The notes: a model not told the origin generated them from the letters alone. 64,000 nucleotides of DNA from Pseudomonas sp. B33.4 (GCF_034555375.1 NZ_CP140706.1:1045001-1109000); one strand, 5' to 3'. Counted from the first letter of the stretch, positions 8,647 to 18,891 are shown. Program-made: numbers and translations.

Positions 8647-10014
8647 ATGCGCAAAATGATTCTGCAATGTGGTGTGCTGGCCCTGAGTCTGCTGGCAGCC
8701 AACGTGATGGCGGCGGTGTCGCCGGACGAGGCCAACAAGCTCGGCACCAGCCTGACGCCGCTGGGGGCCGAGAAGGCCGGCAACGCTGACGGTTCGATTC
8801 CGGCGTGGACTGGCGGCATACCGAAAAATGCCGCAGCGGTGGACAGCAAAGGCTTCCTCGCCGACCCGTTCGCCAATGAAAAACCGCTGTTCACCATCAC
8901 CGCAGCCAACGTCGACAAGTACAAGGACAAGCTCTCCGACGGTCAGGTGGCGATGTTCAAACGTTACCCGGAAACTTACAAAATTCCGGTCTACACCACC
9001 CACCGCACTGTCGCCGCACCGGCGGAAATCTACGAATCGGCCAAGCGCAGTGCGCTCAACGTCACCACGATCAACGACGGTAACGGCCTGGCCAATTTCA
9101 CCGGCAATCGCTATTACGCCTTCCCGATCCCGAAGAACGGCGTCGAGGTATTGTGGAACCACATCACCCGTTACCACGGCGGCAACGTCAGACGCATCAT
9201 CACCCAGGTCACCCCACAGACCAACGGCAGCTACACGCCGATCCGCTTCGAAGAAGAGATCGCCGTGCCGCAACTGATCAAGGATATCGACCCGGAAAAA
9301 GCCGCCAACGTGCTGACCTTCTTCAAGCAGTCGGTGACTGCTCCAGCGCGTCTGGCCGGTAACGTATTGCTGGTACACGAGACCCTCGATCAGGTGAAGG
9401 AACCGCGCCTGGCGTGGATCTACAACGCCGGTCAGCGCCGCGTGCGTCGTGCGCCGCAAGTAGCCTATGACGGTCCGGGCACTGCCGCCGACGGCCTGCG
9501 TACCTCGGATAACTTCGACATGTTCTCCGGCGCACCGGATCGCTACGACTGGAAACTGGTCGGCAAGAAGGAAATGTACATCCCGTACAACAGCTACAAA
9601 CTCGATTCGCCGAGCCTCAAGTACGACGACATCGTCAAGGCCGGGCACATCAATCAGGACCTGACGCGCTATGAGTTGCACCGGGTCTGGGAAGTGATCG
9701 GCACCGTCAAACCGAATGAGCGGCATATCTACGCCAAACGCCACATGTATATCGACGAGGACAGTTGGCAGGTTGCACTGGCCGACCACTACGACGGTCG
9801 CGGTCAACTCTGGCGCGTAGCCGAAGGCCACTCTGAATATCACTACGAGCATCAGGCACAGGCATACACACTCGAAGCGCTCTACGACATCATTGCCGGC
9901 CGCTACATTGCCTTGGGGATGAAGAACGAAGAGAAGCACAGTTACGAATTCGGCTTTGAAGCCAAGGCTGCCGACTACACGCCAGCGGCCTTGCGTGCAG
10001 AGGGTGTGCGGTAA
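8647..10014 (+). CDS. DUF1329 family periplasmic/outer-membrane-associated protein
   Basis: A 455-residue exported protein with a clean signal peptide ending NVMA and then AVSPDEANKLG, the typical DUF1329 mature start. DUF1329 proteins resemble the LolA/LolB-like fold and co-occur with DUF1302 proteins and RND-type exporters. Two in-frame ATGs exist; the one at 8638 abuts the AGAAGG ribosome site, whereas 8647 sits about nine bases from it and is preferred. It is transcribed with the DUF1302 gene and ends in a strong terminator. Confidence 0.87.
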   Translation: MRKMILQCGVLALSLLAANVMAAVSPDEANKLGTSLTPLGAEKAGNADGSIPAWTGGIPKNAAAVDSKGFLADPFANEKPLFTITAANVDKYKDKLSDGQVAMFKRYPETYKIPVYTTHRTVAAPAEIYESAKRSALNVTTINDGNGLANFTGNRYYAFPIPKNGVEVLWNHITRYHGGNVRRIITQVTPQTNGSYTPIRFEEEIAVPQLIKDIDPEKAANVLTFFKQSVTAPARLAGNVLLVHETLDQVKEPRLAWIYNAGQRRVRRAPQVAYDGPGTAADGLRTSDNFDMFSGAPDRYDWKLVGKKEMYIPYNSYKLDSPSLKYDDIVKAGHINQDLTRYELHRVWEVIGTVKPNERHIYAKRHMYIDEDSWQVALADHYDGRGQLWRVAEGHSEYHYEHQAQAYTLEALYDIIAGRYIALGMKNEEKHSYEFGFEAKAADYTPAALRAEGVR

Positions 10015-10036
10015 CGGTTCAGATACATCAGTGGAC

Positions 10037-10065
10037 AAAAGGCGACCGCTCGGTCGCCTTTTTTA
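10037..10065 (+). terminator. Rho-independent terminator of the DUF1302-DUF1329 operon
   Basis: The hairpin AAGGCGACC-GCTC-GGTCGCCTT is followed by TTTT, 23 bases after the DUF1329 stop. Confidence 0.9.
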
Positions 10066-10152
10066 TGGCTGCCAATCAGCGCGCTGAATACTCGTCAACA
10101 AGTACAGAGGAGAGGGCTAGGGTGAAGGCACAACGATAAAAAGGCTCACCCG

Positions 10153-12708
10153 ATGACCGCCATGACTGCCTGTCTGGATCGCCCCGGATTCTTGCCCAGA
10201 CTTTCTTCCCATCATCAACCTCGCCCTCGATTGAGTGACCCTCTGCTGACATCGGTCGCACGGATCAGGCTGATCTGTGCGCCGGCCGGCAGTGGCAAAA
10301 GTGCGTTGCTCGTTGAGTGCCTGGCACAGGCGCCGGCGCATTGTCTGCTGCACTGGCTGCCATTGATGGGCGCGTCTTTGAGCAGCGAGGAACTCTGTCG
10401 GCGGCTTGGTCATGCGTTGGGGCTGGCAGAAATGGATGAGGCACAGTTGATTGCTGCTTTGGCCTGCTGGTCGACACCCACCTGGCTGTTTATCGACGAT
10501 TACTGTCGGCTACCCGCCCCGGCACTCGATGCGCTGCTGGACCGCTTGCTGGCCCTCAGCAGCCCTGCGTTGATCTGGTGGATCGGTACGCGTCGACGCC
10601 CACAATGCAATTGGCCACGGTTGCTGCTGGACGACGAATTGTATGAATGCGAGAGCGCGACGCTGGCGCTGACCCAAGACGAGATTGCCCAGGCGTTGAA
10701 ACATTTGTCAGCCGAGCAGGTGGCCAGTGTGGCTGGGCGGATCGTTCATCGCACCGGTGGCTGGTGCGCCGGCGTGCGTATGGCGTTGCTGCAAAAGTGC
10801 GACTGGTCGCACAGCATCCAGTCGCAGCAACGGGTTGATACGTTGCTTGATTATCTGCAGCACGAACTGTTCCGCGGTCTGACGCCGGAGTTGGCAGAAG
10901 TCTGGCGGGTGCTGGCGAATCTGCCGCGCTTCAATGCTGAGCTGTGTGAGCACTTGTTCGGTGTCGGGGAGGGGGCGCAGAGCCTGCGGTTACTGCAAGT
11001 TCTTGGATGTTTTATCGAACCTTGGCAGGACTCCGCCGACTGGTTACAGGTTTTCCCACCCCTATCACGGGTGATGCAGGACGAACACTGGCCTGCCGCC
11101 CGCTCGTGGCATCGCCGGGCGTGCCAGTGGTTTGCGGTCAGGCAGGACTGGCGTTCAGCGTTTGAACAAGCCTTGCTTGCCGAGGAGTTCGAAACGGCGG
11201 TCAGCCTTTTACAACACTTCAATTTCGAGCACCTGTTCGAGGAGCAGACGGTAGCGCTGCTGTTGCAGCTGCATGAGTGCAAGGGTGAAGAACTGACGAT
11301 GGGCACCCCTCAATTGGTCGGGCTGATCACCGCTGCGTTGCTGTTTGCCGGTCGTTTCGAGCAGGCGGCGCGGTGCATCGCCCACCTCTCACATTTCATG
11401 CCGCAGCCCTCGGCGGCGCTTGAGCAGCAATTGATCGCCCGCTGGCAAACGTTGAGTGGCTGGTCAGGTCATCTGGAAGGGCGGATGGATTGCGCCCATG
11501 GACACTTCTCGCAGGCATTGGAGGCTCTTGATTGCGACAATTGGATCGCGCGGGTGATGTGTCTGTCCGGGTTGACGCAGCAAGCGCTCTTGCGAGGGCA
11601 ACTCGACGTGGCCCATGCACTCAACCGACAAGGCTTGTGCCTGGCTCGGGCGCACGGTTCGCTGGTTTTCGAAGCGCTGCTTGAGCTTGATCATGCGCAA
11701 TTACTTGAACAACGCGGCGCGGCGTCTCGCGCCGAAAGCCTTTTGGCCGGTGTTGATGATTTGCTCGCCCGACAACCGAATCGGCTGACGCCGCTCAAGG
11801 GCAGGGTAGCGTTACGTCGAGGGCGTCTCGCGTTGAGTCAGGGTCAGGAGGCATCGGCAGCAGCGTTCTTCAAATCCGGACTGGAGGATTGCAAACGTAA
11901 CGGTGACAAGCGTGTTCTTTACGGCTACCTGGGAATGGCGCAACTGGCCGCCAACCAGACCGATTACGACGCTGCGTTCGTATGGTTGCGTGATGCCGAG
12001 CGACTGATGCAGCAACGGCAGATTCCAGACACGGTTTATCGGGGAGTGGTGTTACAGGTCAGCAGCCTGTTCTGGTTGCAGCAAGGACGTGCCGAACTGG
12101 CATGCGAGGCAATGACGCGATTGCTACGGCATTATCAAGGCTCTGCGGCATTACAGGCACCACCGGCGACACTTGAGCTGATTCCGCGGGTTGAATACCT
12201 GTTGGTCCTTGCCCAGGTGGGTTCAGGTATGGCTTGCGACCCGATGGTCGACCTTGGGCGCCTGCTTGAAACGGCGCAACGATGCAAAATGATCTCGCTG
12301 GAAACCGATGTGCGTCTGGCGTTGGCAGAAGCCGCCTTTTCGCTGGGTGATCATGCTGGCGCGCGCCAGCACTTGCGACAGGGGCTTGAACGGGTCAGCC
12401 AGCATGGGCTGCATCAGTCACTGCATGAACTGAAGTTGCGTCAGCCGAGCCTGTTGGGTTTGCTGGGAAAAGTTGTTGAAGCACCCGGTGCCGAGACATT
12501 GACTCATAGCGCTTTGCTCAGTCAGCGAGAGTTAGAAGTGTTGTGCCTGATTGCCAAAGGATATTCCAATCAACAAATTGCCGATCAACTGTATATCTCT
12601 TTGCATACGGTAAAAACTCATGCGAGACGGATACATGGGAAGTTGGGTGTAAAACGTCGGACGCAAGCGGTTGCGAGTGCGAAATTGTTGGGGCTGGATC
12701 TGCATTGA
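10153..12708 (+). CDS. MalT/LAL-type LuxR family transcriptional regulator
   Basis: An 851-residue large ATP-binding LuxR regulator. The Walker A motif APAGSGKS is at residues 43-50 and a Walker B-like LFIDDY near 115-120. A TPR-like helical middle precedes the C-terminal LuxR helix-turn-helix (about 790-845, with SQRELEVLCLIAKGYSNQQIA and SLHTVKTHARRI). Such proteins are signal-activated, ATP-dependent activators. It stands alone behind the DUF1302/DUF1329 operon terminator, and in related gene sets a LAL regulator next to that pair probably controls it. The ribosome site before 10153 is weak; an in-frame ATG at 10162 is an alternative. Confidence 0.88.
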   Translation: MTAMTACLDRPGFLPRLSSHHQPRPRLSDPLLTSVARIRLICAPAGSGKSALLVECLAQAPAHCLLHWLPLMGASLSSEELCRRLGHALGLAEMDEAQLIAALACWSTPTWLFIDDYCRLPAPALDALLDRLLALSSPALIWWIGTRRRPQCNWPRLLLDDELYECESATLALTQDEIAQALKHLSAEQVASVAGRIVHRTGGWCAGVRMALLQKCDWSHSIQSQQRVDTLLDYLQHELFRGLTPELAEVWRVLANLPRFNAELCEHLFGVGEGAQSLRLLQVLGCFIEPWQDSADWLQVFPPLSRVMQDEHWPAARSWHRRACQWFAVRQDWRSAFEQALLAEEFETAVSLLQHFNFEHLFEEQTVALLLQLHECKGEELTMGTPQLVGLITAALLFAGRFEQAARCIAHLSHFMPQPSAALEQQLIARWQTLSGWSGHLEGRMDCAHGHFSQALEALDCDNWIARVMCLSGLTQQALLRGQLDVAHALNRQGLCLARAHGSLVFEALLELDHAQLLEQRGAASRAESLLAGVDDLLARQPNRLTPLKGRVALRRGRLALSQGQEASAAAFFKSGLEDCKRNGDKRVLYGYLGMAQLAANQTDYDAAFVWLRDAERLMQQRQIPDTVYRGVVLQVSSLFWLQQGRAELACEAMTRLLRHYQGSAALQAPPATLELIPRVEYLLVLAQVGSGMACDPMVDLGRLLETAQRCKMISLETDVRLALAEAAFSLGDHAGARQHLRQGLERVSQHGLHQSLHELKLRQPSLLGLLGKVVEAPGAETLTHSALLSQRELEVLCLIAKGYSNQQIADQLYISLHTVKTHARRIHGKLGVKRRTQAVASAKLLGLDLH

Positions 12709-12889
12709 GTTGGTTACAGATGGAGTGGTACTTATCTGTCTGGATTTTTTCCGGAGATGTTTTATGACTTTTTAACATCTAAGGTAACGTCTCTCTGGTT
12801 TTAATGATGGTGCGTGTTCGATAACTTTGTTGCATTCGAAAAGTGACCTGATGTCATTTTTTTAGTGCGGGAAAACAAAGGAACTGAAT

Positions 12890-15283
12890 ATGAGTGATTT
12901 AATTAAGTCTGCAGTTATTCGGCCGGTATGGTTGTCGCGCGTCACCCAGCAAGAGCTGAAGCGGCACGATGATTTAATGCAACAACTGATTGAACTGGAG
13001 AGCCAGCGTGATCGCTTGCTCGGTAAGGCGGCATCTTTAAAAGCCTATGCGTCTTTCCGGATTAAAGAGTGGGCCAATAGTGCGCGGGGTGTCTCGATCG
13101 AGCCTGAGCAAGTGAAGGTGACGTGCCGCTATACAATCAAAGTTGCCCAGCGTGAACTTGTTCAAGAAGACAAACGCACGCTCGTGGAACTTGCTCTGTT
13201 TGGTCTGCATGATCGTGACAATCGTTACGATATGACTTTCGAAGGCCCGGTGCCGGCAGGGTTGACTTCTGCGCATGTGGAAAACTGGCTCTCTAACAGT
13301 GATATTCGCTCTGACTTTCGGAATGTACGGCGTAAAGCTGTTAATGGCTACGACCTGCAAATCGCCTTGATCGAAGTGCTGGGCGCGCGCATCACTTACA
13401 GCATGTTTGCGGCAACCTTGCAGGGACATATCAGGCAACCAAGTGTGGCGATGGTCGAGCGCTTTATGCGCACAGATCAAAATATTTCAGCGTCTGCCTT
13501 CGTGATGACGGGGTATCGCGTCAATTTCCGGGATCTGATGGTCTTCCGGGAGAAGGCCAATCCATTTGGAAGCTGTGTCTTGTTCGCGCCGGGATCGCCA
13601 GGGGGACGCGACTGGTATGAATTTCCCAATATACGCGAACTTGAGTTCCATGTGGCCGGTTGGGGGCGTACTGATCAGGGGCTGGCCTACCTGTCCTCGC
13701 AGGCGCATCCTGCACAGAGGGCGGTGTTGGCAAAGTATATGGCAGCGCTGAGGCAACTCCCCAGCGCCTGGAAAGGCGCAACGTTTACCGAATGGTCAAA
13801 CGCGCCTGAAGGGATTCTCGCCGAGCCGGTGTTTCATCAGATCGCATGGGATGAGGCCCAGGAAGATCTCGTGCATCCGGCGGCCTATCGAAATGCAGCC
13901 GGGGAGGCACGTCAGGTTTTCGCTCGGTTGAGTACCGACCTGAAGGCGCTCTACACCCTCGGAACGCGCGAAGCGGGTGTCATTACCTATGAGCGATTCT
14001 GTTACGACCTGATAAAACAACGTATTGAAGAACTATTGAAAACCTTTGGGGAAAACGTAAAGGTAAATCCGGACGAGATTTTTATTGAGTTAAGTGAGAA
14101 GGAGAAAGTTACTCTCACACAGCTTATCATTAAGGAAACGCCTTTTTATGCTCAAGAGCGTGGTGGCAGTGTTATTGGTGTCTACCCTCGGTTGTCTGTG
14201 GGCGTCAAGCATCCACAATTGCGTAATTTGGACATACGTCAGGTGTCGAGTTGGTCAAGGACTTTGCGCCCGGGAGAAAAATACATTGCAATGTTGCGGG
14301 CTGAATACTTGAATCTGCAGCATCCAGATTATCAGCTCAAGCGAGAAGCTCATTTTAAGATTCAATATGCGGAAATGTACCGTGCAGTGCTGTCCAGTTA
14401 TTTCTCTGGTGAGATTTCCCATGACGTGGGTGGACAACTATTGGCGCTGGTTGAGGGCTTTAATAAGCCGACTTCTTCATCTTTTCCCCCTTACGGTGAG
14501 GCAGTTTCAAATGTCACGTACAGTGCAGTATTCAATTTTCATGTGAAGAGGTGCCTGGTTGAAGGGGTGTATGTTTTCAGGTTGATAAATAATGGCAAGA
14601 TCAATGAGATTCTCTACACGCCAAACGCCCCCGACGGTGTGAATTTTCGCCCGTTGAGTCAGCTCTTTGAGTCGATCAGGGAGAATGGCTTGGGCCAATA
14701 CTTCTATAAGCGAGTGAAGTATGTGGATCAGCGGATCATGGGAACTTTCATTAACAATGTCGAGTTCACCAATATCGCTGAAAAACTTCCGGTGCTTGAG
14801 TTGAACAGCCGAGTGCTGTCGCTGCGCTCGAGCTATAACCAGCGCATTGAACGAATTATTTCCGATGTCGACGCGCAAACCACCAGTCTCAGCGAAATCA
14901 TTGGCAAGCTGGCTTATGATTCTGCGGTTTTGGCGGCAAGCGCGATCAGTCTGGTAATCCCACCGGTAGGCGTGGCCCTCACCGTCGTGCAGATCACCAA
15001 GAACGTACTGGACGGCGCCGAAGCTTACCGATATGGCGACCGGGCCACGGCGTTCGACAATTTCAAGGATGCCTTGCTCGATCTGTATTCGCTGGTTCCC
15101 GGCGGCAAGGAGGCGACCAAAGCGCAGAAAACCCTGATTCAATTAATGGGTGACAGCAAGACCATTGTCGGGCTGGTTGCTTCGGCAACTGGTCAAAAAC
15201 TCGGCTACGAGCGCTTCCAGGAATTGCTGGAAGATATCCTTGCAGAGGAACCTGCGAGCGACAGCAAAACCGTCTTGCTGTAA
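12890..15283 (+). CDS. Putative large toxin (dermonecrotic-toxin-like/DUF6543-like Pseudomonas protein)
   Basis: A 797-residue protein without signal peptide. It has an N-terminal charged helical part (about 20-60), a long mixed middle, and a hydrophobic stretch near 680-710 (VLAASAISLVIPPVGVALTV) followed by amphipathic helices. This architecture resembles the large Pseudomonas proteins annotated with a dermonecrotic-toxin domain, but I recognise it by overall style and no diagnostic catalytic motif was found. AAAGGA precedes the ATG. The gene and its upstream 180 bases are clearly AT-richer than the neighbours, which suggests horizontal acquisition. It is a single-gene unit. Confidence 0.5.
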   Translation: MSDLIKSAVIRPVWLSRVTQQELKRHDDLMQQLIELESQRDRLLGKAASLKAYASFRIKEWANSARGVSIEPEQVKVTCRYTIKVAQRELVQEDKRTLVELALFGLHDRDNRYDMTFEGPVPAGLTSAHVENWLSNSDIRSDFRNVRRKAVNGYDLQIALIEVLGARITYSMFAATLQGHIRQPSVAMVERFMRTDQNISASAFVMTGYRVNFRDLMVFREKANPFGSCVLFAPGSPGGRDWYEFPNIRELEFHVAGWGRTDQGLAYLSSQAHPAQRAVLAKYMAALRQLPSAWKGATFTEWSNAPEGILAEPVFHQIAWDEAQEDLVHPAAYRNAAGEARQVFARLSTDLKALYTLGTREAGVITYERFCYDLIKQRIEELLKTFGENVKVNPDEIFIELSEKEKVTLTQLIIKETPFYAQERGGSVIGVYPRLSVGVKHPQLRNLDIRQVSSWSRTLRPGEKYIAMLRAEYLNLQHPDYQLKREAHFKIQYAEMYRAVLSSYFSGEISHDVGGQLLALVEGFNKPTSSSFPPYGEAVSNVTYSAVFNFHVKRCLVEGVYVFRLINNGKINEILYTPNAPDGVNFRPLSQLFESIRENGLGQYFYKRVKYVDQRIMGTFINNVEFTNIAEKLPVLELNSRVLSLRSSYNQRIERIISDVDAQTTSLSEIIGKLAYDSAVLAASAISLVIPPVGVALTVVQITKNVLDGAEAYRYGDRATAFDNFKDALLDLYSLVPGGKEATKAQKTLIQLMGDSKTIVGLVASATGQKLGYERFQELLEDILAEEPASDSKTVLL

Positions 15284-15301
15284 GCCATGACTAGGTGCTG
15301 A

Positions 15302-16102
15302 CTAGCGGACGTCAGGAGGGCTGTCCGCATCAAATCCCATCCGCCAGCTCACGGCCCGCGTCGCAGCCAGCAACCGCTGCGCCGCCGGGCCGTTTTCGTC
15401 GGCGTGGAACAGCGAGGTCGGGCCAACGATGGTCAGCACCGCTGCGACCTGGCCGACGGCGTTGAATACCGGTGCGGACAACGCATCCACACCCGGCATC
15501 AGCAAACCATGCACATGATGCAGACCGCGTTCGCGGATCTGTTCACACAGCGTCGCGTAGGCTTTTTCGTCCTTCAAAGGATGATCGACAGCGGCGATTT
15601 CCAGTTCGCGCAAATCGTCGGTTTCCCGATGCGGCAGGTAGGCGCTGAAGACCAGTCCGGTCGATGAACTGAGCAGCGGCAGCACTGAACCCAGTTGCGT
15701 CACCACCGTCACCGCGCGCACTGCCGGTTCGATGTGCACGACCGTTGCGCCCTGATTGCCCCACACCGCCAAAAAGCAGGTTTCGTTGAGTTCGTCGCGC
15801 AGTTCGGCCAGCGGCAGGGCGGCGATTTTCAGCACGTCCATACTGTTGAGTGCAGCCAGGCCCACGCGCAACGCTTCACGGCCGAGACCGTAGTGGTTGG
15901 TGGCGGCGTTCTGCTCGGCAAAACCCGAGGCGATCAACGCCTGCAGATAGCGATGGACCTTGCTCGCCGGCATCTGCACATGTTCGGCCAGACGCGACAA
16001 CGAAGTCGATGGCGACAGCTCGGCCAAGGCCTTGAGGATGTCGGTGCCGACCTCGGCGGAGCGGACTTTCTGTTTGCCATTGCTGTCGCTGGTTTTTTCC
16101 AT
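15302..16102 (-). CDS. hmgR: IclR family regulator of homogentisate catabolism
   Basis: A 266-residue IclR-type repressor with an N-terminal winged helix-turn-helix (about 18-80; LSRLAEHVQMPASKVHRYLQ) and a C-terminal IclR effector domain. It is divergent from hmgA with a palindromic operator between them. In P. putida the orthologous HmgR represses hmgABC and is released by homogentisate; the same logic is expected here. The gene ends very close to the convergent toxin gene, with no terminator recognised. Confidence 0.9.
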   Translation of the reverse strand: MEKTSDSNGKQKVRSAEVGTDILKALAELSPSTSLSRLAEHVQMPASKVHRYLQALIASGFAEQNAATNHYGLGREALRVGLAALNSMDVLKIAALPLAELRDELNETCFLAVWGNQGATVVHIEPAVRAVTVVTQLGSVLPLLSSSTGLVFSAYLPHRETDDLRELEIAAVDHPLKDEKAYATLCEQIRERGLHHVHGLLMPGVDALSAPVFNAVGQVAAVLTIVGPTSLFHADENGPAAQRLLAATRAVSWRMGFDADSPPDVR

Positions 16103-16163
16103 GGTGCGGCCGGGTTCCGATACGAATGGGCGTCTTTATAGCTTGACGCTGGATAGCGAGCAA

Positions 16164-16189
16164 ATTACGTTATGCGTAATCGAATTACG
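16164..16189. promoter_or_regulatory. HmgR operator candidate plus extra half-site
   Basis: ATTACG-TTATG-CGTAAT at 16164-16180 is a perfect 17-bp interrupted palindrome, followed three bases later by another ATTACG (16184-16189). It lies midway between divergent hmgR and hmgA. P. putida HmgR is reported to bind a 17-bp palindrome in the equivalent region. A GATAAT (16189-16194) is a possible -10 for hmgA, which would place the operator across the promoter. Confidence 0.8.
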
Positions 16190-16266
16190 ATAATAACAAC
16201 CCCGGCGTGCCGAAACCTCTGAGCCAGAGCGATGGGCCACTGCCGACTCCCTGTTCAGGAGGCTCC

Positions 16267-17571
16267 ATGAACCTCGATTCAACCGCTCAGGCGCTGGCGT
16301 ATCAGTCCGGTTTCGGCAACGAATTCAGCACTGAAGCGTTGCCCGGCGCGCTGCCCGTCGGCCAGAACTCCCCGCAAAAAGCCCCGTACGGCCTCTACAC
16401 CGAATTGTTCTCCGGCACTGCGTTCACCATGACCCGCAGCGAAGCGCGACGCACCTGGATGTACCGCATTCAGCCGTCGGCCAATCACCCGGCCTTCCTC
16501 AAACTGGAGCGACAACTGGCCGGTGGCCCGTTGGGTGAAGTGACGCCCAATCGCCTGCGCTGGAATCCGCTGGAAATCCCGGCCGAGCCGACCGATTTTA
16601 TTGACGGTCTGGTGAGCATGGCGGCTAACTCCGGTGCGGAAAAACCGTCCGGCATCAGCATCTACAACTACGCCGCCAACCGTTCGATGGAACGGGTGTT
16701 CTTCAACGCCGACGGCGAGCTGCTGCTGGTGCCGCAACTCGGCCGTCTGCGTATTGCCACCGAATTGGGTGTGCTGGAAGTCGCGCCACTGGAAATCGCC
16801 GTGCTGCCGCGCGGGCTGAAATTTCGCGTTGAACTGCTCGACGCGCAAGCGCGCGGCTATGTCGCCGAGAACCACGGCGCGCCGCTGCGTCTGCCGGATC
16901 TGGGGCCGATCGGCAGTAACGGTCTGGCCAATCCGCGCGATTTCCTGAGCCCGGTCGCCGCCTACGAAAACCTGCAGCAACCAACCACGCTGGTGCAGAA
17001 ATTCCTCGGCCATTTGTGGGCCACCGAACTCAATCACTCGCCGCTGAACGTGGTCGCCTGGCACGGCAATAACGTGCCGTACAAATACGACCTGCGCCGT
17101 TTCAACACCATCGGCACGGTCAGTTTCGATCACCCGGACCCGTCGATCTTCACTGTGTTGACTTCGCCAACCAGCGTGCACGGTCTGGCCAACCTCGACT
17201 TCGTGATCTTCCCGCCGCGCTGGATGGTCGCGGAGAACACCTTCCGTCCACCCTGGTTCCACCGCAACCTGATGAACGAATTCATGGGTTTGATCCAGGG
17301 CGAATACGACGCCAAGGCCGAAGGCTTCGTGCCCGGTGGCGCCTCGCTGCACAGCTGCATGAGCGCACACGGCCCGGACGGTGAGACCTGCACCAAAGCG
17401 ATCAATGCCGAGCTCAAACCGGCAAAAATCGACAACACCATGGCCTTCATGTTCGAGACCAGCCAGGTGCTGCGCCCGAGCCGGTTCGCCCTCGACTGCC
17501 CGCAACTGCAAACCACTTACGACGCTTGCTGGGCCACGCTGCCCGCCACGTTCGACCCGACCCGGAGATAA
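16267..17571 (+). CDS. hmgA: Homogentisate 1,2-dioxygenase
   Basis: This 434-residue cytosolic Fe(II) ring-cleavage enzyme converts homogentisate to maleylacetoacetate in tyrosine and phenylalanine degradation. The iron ligands are visible as His332 and Glu338 ([11 protein letters not shown]) and His368 (CMSAHG), at the same spacing as His335/Glu341/His371 of the human enzyme. The ATG at 16267 follows a consensus AGGAGG site; the upstream in-frame start at 16207 lies in the leader. It is first of three genes, with fahA four bases downstream. Confidence 0.97.
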   Translation: MNLDSTAQALAYQSGFGNEFSTEALPGALPVGQNSPQKAPYGLYTELFSGTAFTMTRSEARRTWMYRIQPSANHPAFLKLERQLAGGPLGEVTPNRLRWNPLEIPAEPTDFIDGLVSMAANSGAEKPSGISIYNYAANRSMERVFFNADGELLLVPQLGRLRIATELGVLEVAPLEIAVLPRGLKFRVELLDAQARGYVAENHGAPLRLPDLGPIGSNGLANPRDFLSPVAAYENLQQPTTLVQKFLGHLWATELNHSPLNVVAWHGNNVPYKYDLRRFNTIGTVSFDHPDPSIFTVLTSPTSVHGLANLDFVIFPPRWMVAENTFRPPWFHRNLMNEFMGLIQGEYDAKAEGFVPGGASLHSCMSAHGPDGETCTKAINAELKPAKIDNTMAFMFETSQVLRPSRFALDCPQLQTTYDACWATLPATFDPTRR

Positions 17572-17574
17572 CCC

Positions 17575-18879
17575 ATGACGCAAACTTCCATCACCCGCAG
17601 TTGGGTCGCTTCGGCCAACGGCCACACCGATTTCCCGCTGCAGAACCTGCCGCTGGGTGTGTTCAGCAGCAACGGTTCGGCGCCGCGTGCAGGCGTGGCG
17701 ATCGGCGATCAGATTTTTGATCTGCAAGTGGCGCTGGAAGCCGGGCTGTTCGACGGTGCTGCGCGCAGTGCCGTCGAAGCCATGCACGGCGGCCAGTTGA
17801 ACGCATTCTTCGAACTCGGTCGCGACGCTCGTGTGGCCTTGCGAGAGCGTCTGCTGGAACTGTTCAGTGAAGGCAGCACGCATCGCGGCAACATCGAAGC
17901 CCAAGGCGCGAAACTGCTGCCACTGGCCGCCGATTGCCAGTTGCATCTGCCGGCGCGCATCAGTGACTACACCGATTTCTACGTGGGCATCGAGCACGCG
18001 CAGAACGTCGGCAAACTGTTCCGTCCGGATAATCCGTTGCTGCCGAACTACAAGCACGTGCCGATCGGCTATCACGGCCGCGCTTCTACTGTTCGCGCCT
18101 CCGGCACCGACGTGCGTCGTCCGAAAGGTCAGACCTTGCCGGCCGGTCAGAGCGAGCCGACTTTCGGCCCGTGCGCGCGCCTCGACTATGAGCTGGAACT
18201 GGGCATCTGGATCGGTCAGGGCAACGAGATGGGTGACTCGATCGCCATCGGTGATGCGGCCGATCACATCGCCGGTTTTTGCCTGCTCAACGACTGGTCG
18301 GCGCGTGATATTCAGGCGTGGGAATACCAGCCGCTGGGCCCGTTCCTGTCGAAGAGTTTTATCACCAGTGTTTCGCCATGGGTGGTGACGGCGGAAGCGC
18401 TGGCGCCATTCCGCGCCGCGCAACCGAAGCGTCCTGAAGGTGATCCGCAGCCGCTGCCGTATCTGTTCGACAAGCGTGATCAGGACGGTGGTGCCTTCGA
18501 CATCGAACTGGAAGTGCTGTTGCTCACCGAAGCCATGCGCGAGCAGAACCTGCCGGCCCATCGCCTGACCTTGAGCAACACGCGCTACATGTACTGGACC
18601 GTCGCGCAAATGGTTGCGCACCACAGCGTCAACGGTTGCCAGTTGCAGGCCGGTGACCTGTTCGGTTCGGGCACCTTGTCCGGTCCGGAAAACGGTCAGT
18701 TCGGCAGTCTGCTGGAAATCACCGAGGGCGGCAAAAAGCCGATTGAACTGGCCTCTGGCGAGGTGCGTAAATTCCTCGAGGACGGTGATGAAATCATTCT
18801 GCGCGCACGTTGTGCCCGTGATGGTTTTGCTTCGATCGGCTTCGGCGAATGCCGCGGCAAAGTGCTGGCGGCGCGCTGA
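17575..18879 (+). CDS. fahA: Fumarylacetoacetase
   Basis: A 434-residue hydrolase that splits fumarylacetoacetate into fumarate and acetoacetate, the last step of homogentisate breakdown. The small N-terminal domain is followed by the FAH catalytic domain with VPIGYHGRAST, the metal-binding ELELGIWIG and CLLNDWSARDIQAWEYQPLGPF. Length matches the family. A GGAG site overlaps the end of hmgA and the start lies four bases after that stop. It is called hmgB in P. putida. Confidence 0.97.
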   Translation: MTQTSITRSWVASANGHTDFPLQNLPLGVFSSNGSAPRAGVAIGDQIFDLQVALEAGLFDGAARSAVEAMHGGQLNAFFELGRDARVALRERLLELFSEGSTHRGNIEAQGAKLLPLAADCQLHLPARISDYTDFYVGIEHAQNVGKLFRPDNPLLPNYKHVPIGYHGRASTVRASGTDVRRPKGQTLPAGQSEPTFGPCARLDYELELGIWIGQGNEMGDSIAIGDAADHIAGFCLLNDWSARDIQAWEYQPLGPFLSKSFITSVSPWVVTAEALAPFRAAQPKRPEGDPQPLPYLFDKRDQDGGAFDIELEVLLLTEAMREQNLPAHRLTLSNTRYMYWTVAQMVAHHSVNGCQLQAGDLFGSGTLSGPENGQFGSLLEITEGGKKPIELASGEVRKFLEDGDEIILRARCARDGFASIGFGECRGKVLAAR

Positions 18880-18891
18880 CAGGAGCGGCAT

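Noticed and set aside
16279..18891. 870-residue minus-strand open frame opposite hmgA and fahA
   Set aside because: It is a GC-rich shadow frame on the antisense of two certain catabolic genes, with no domain and no ribosome site.
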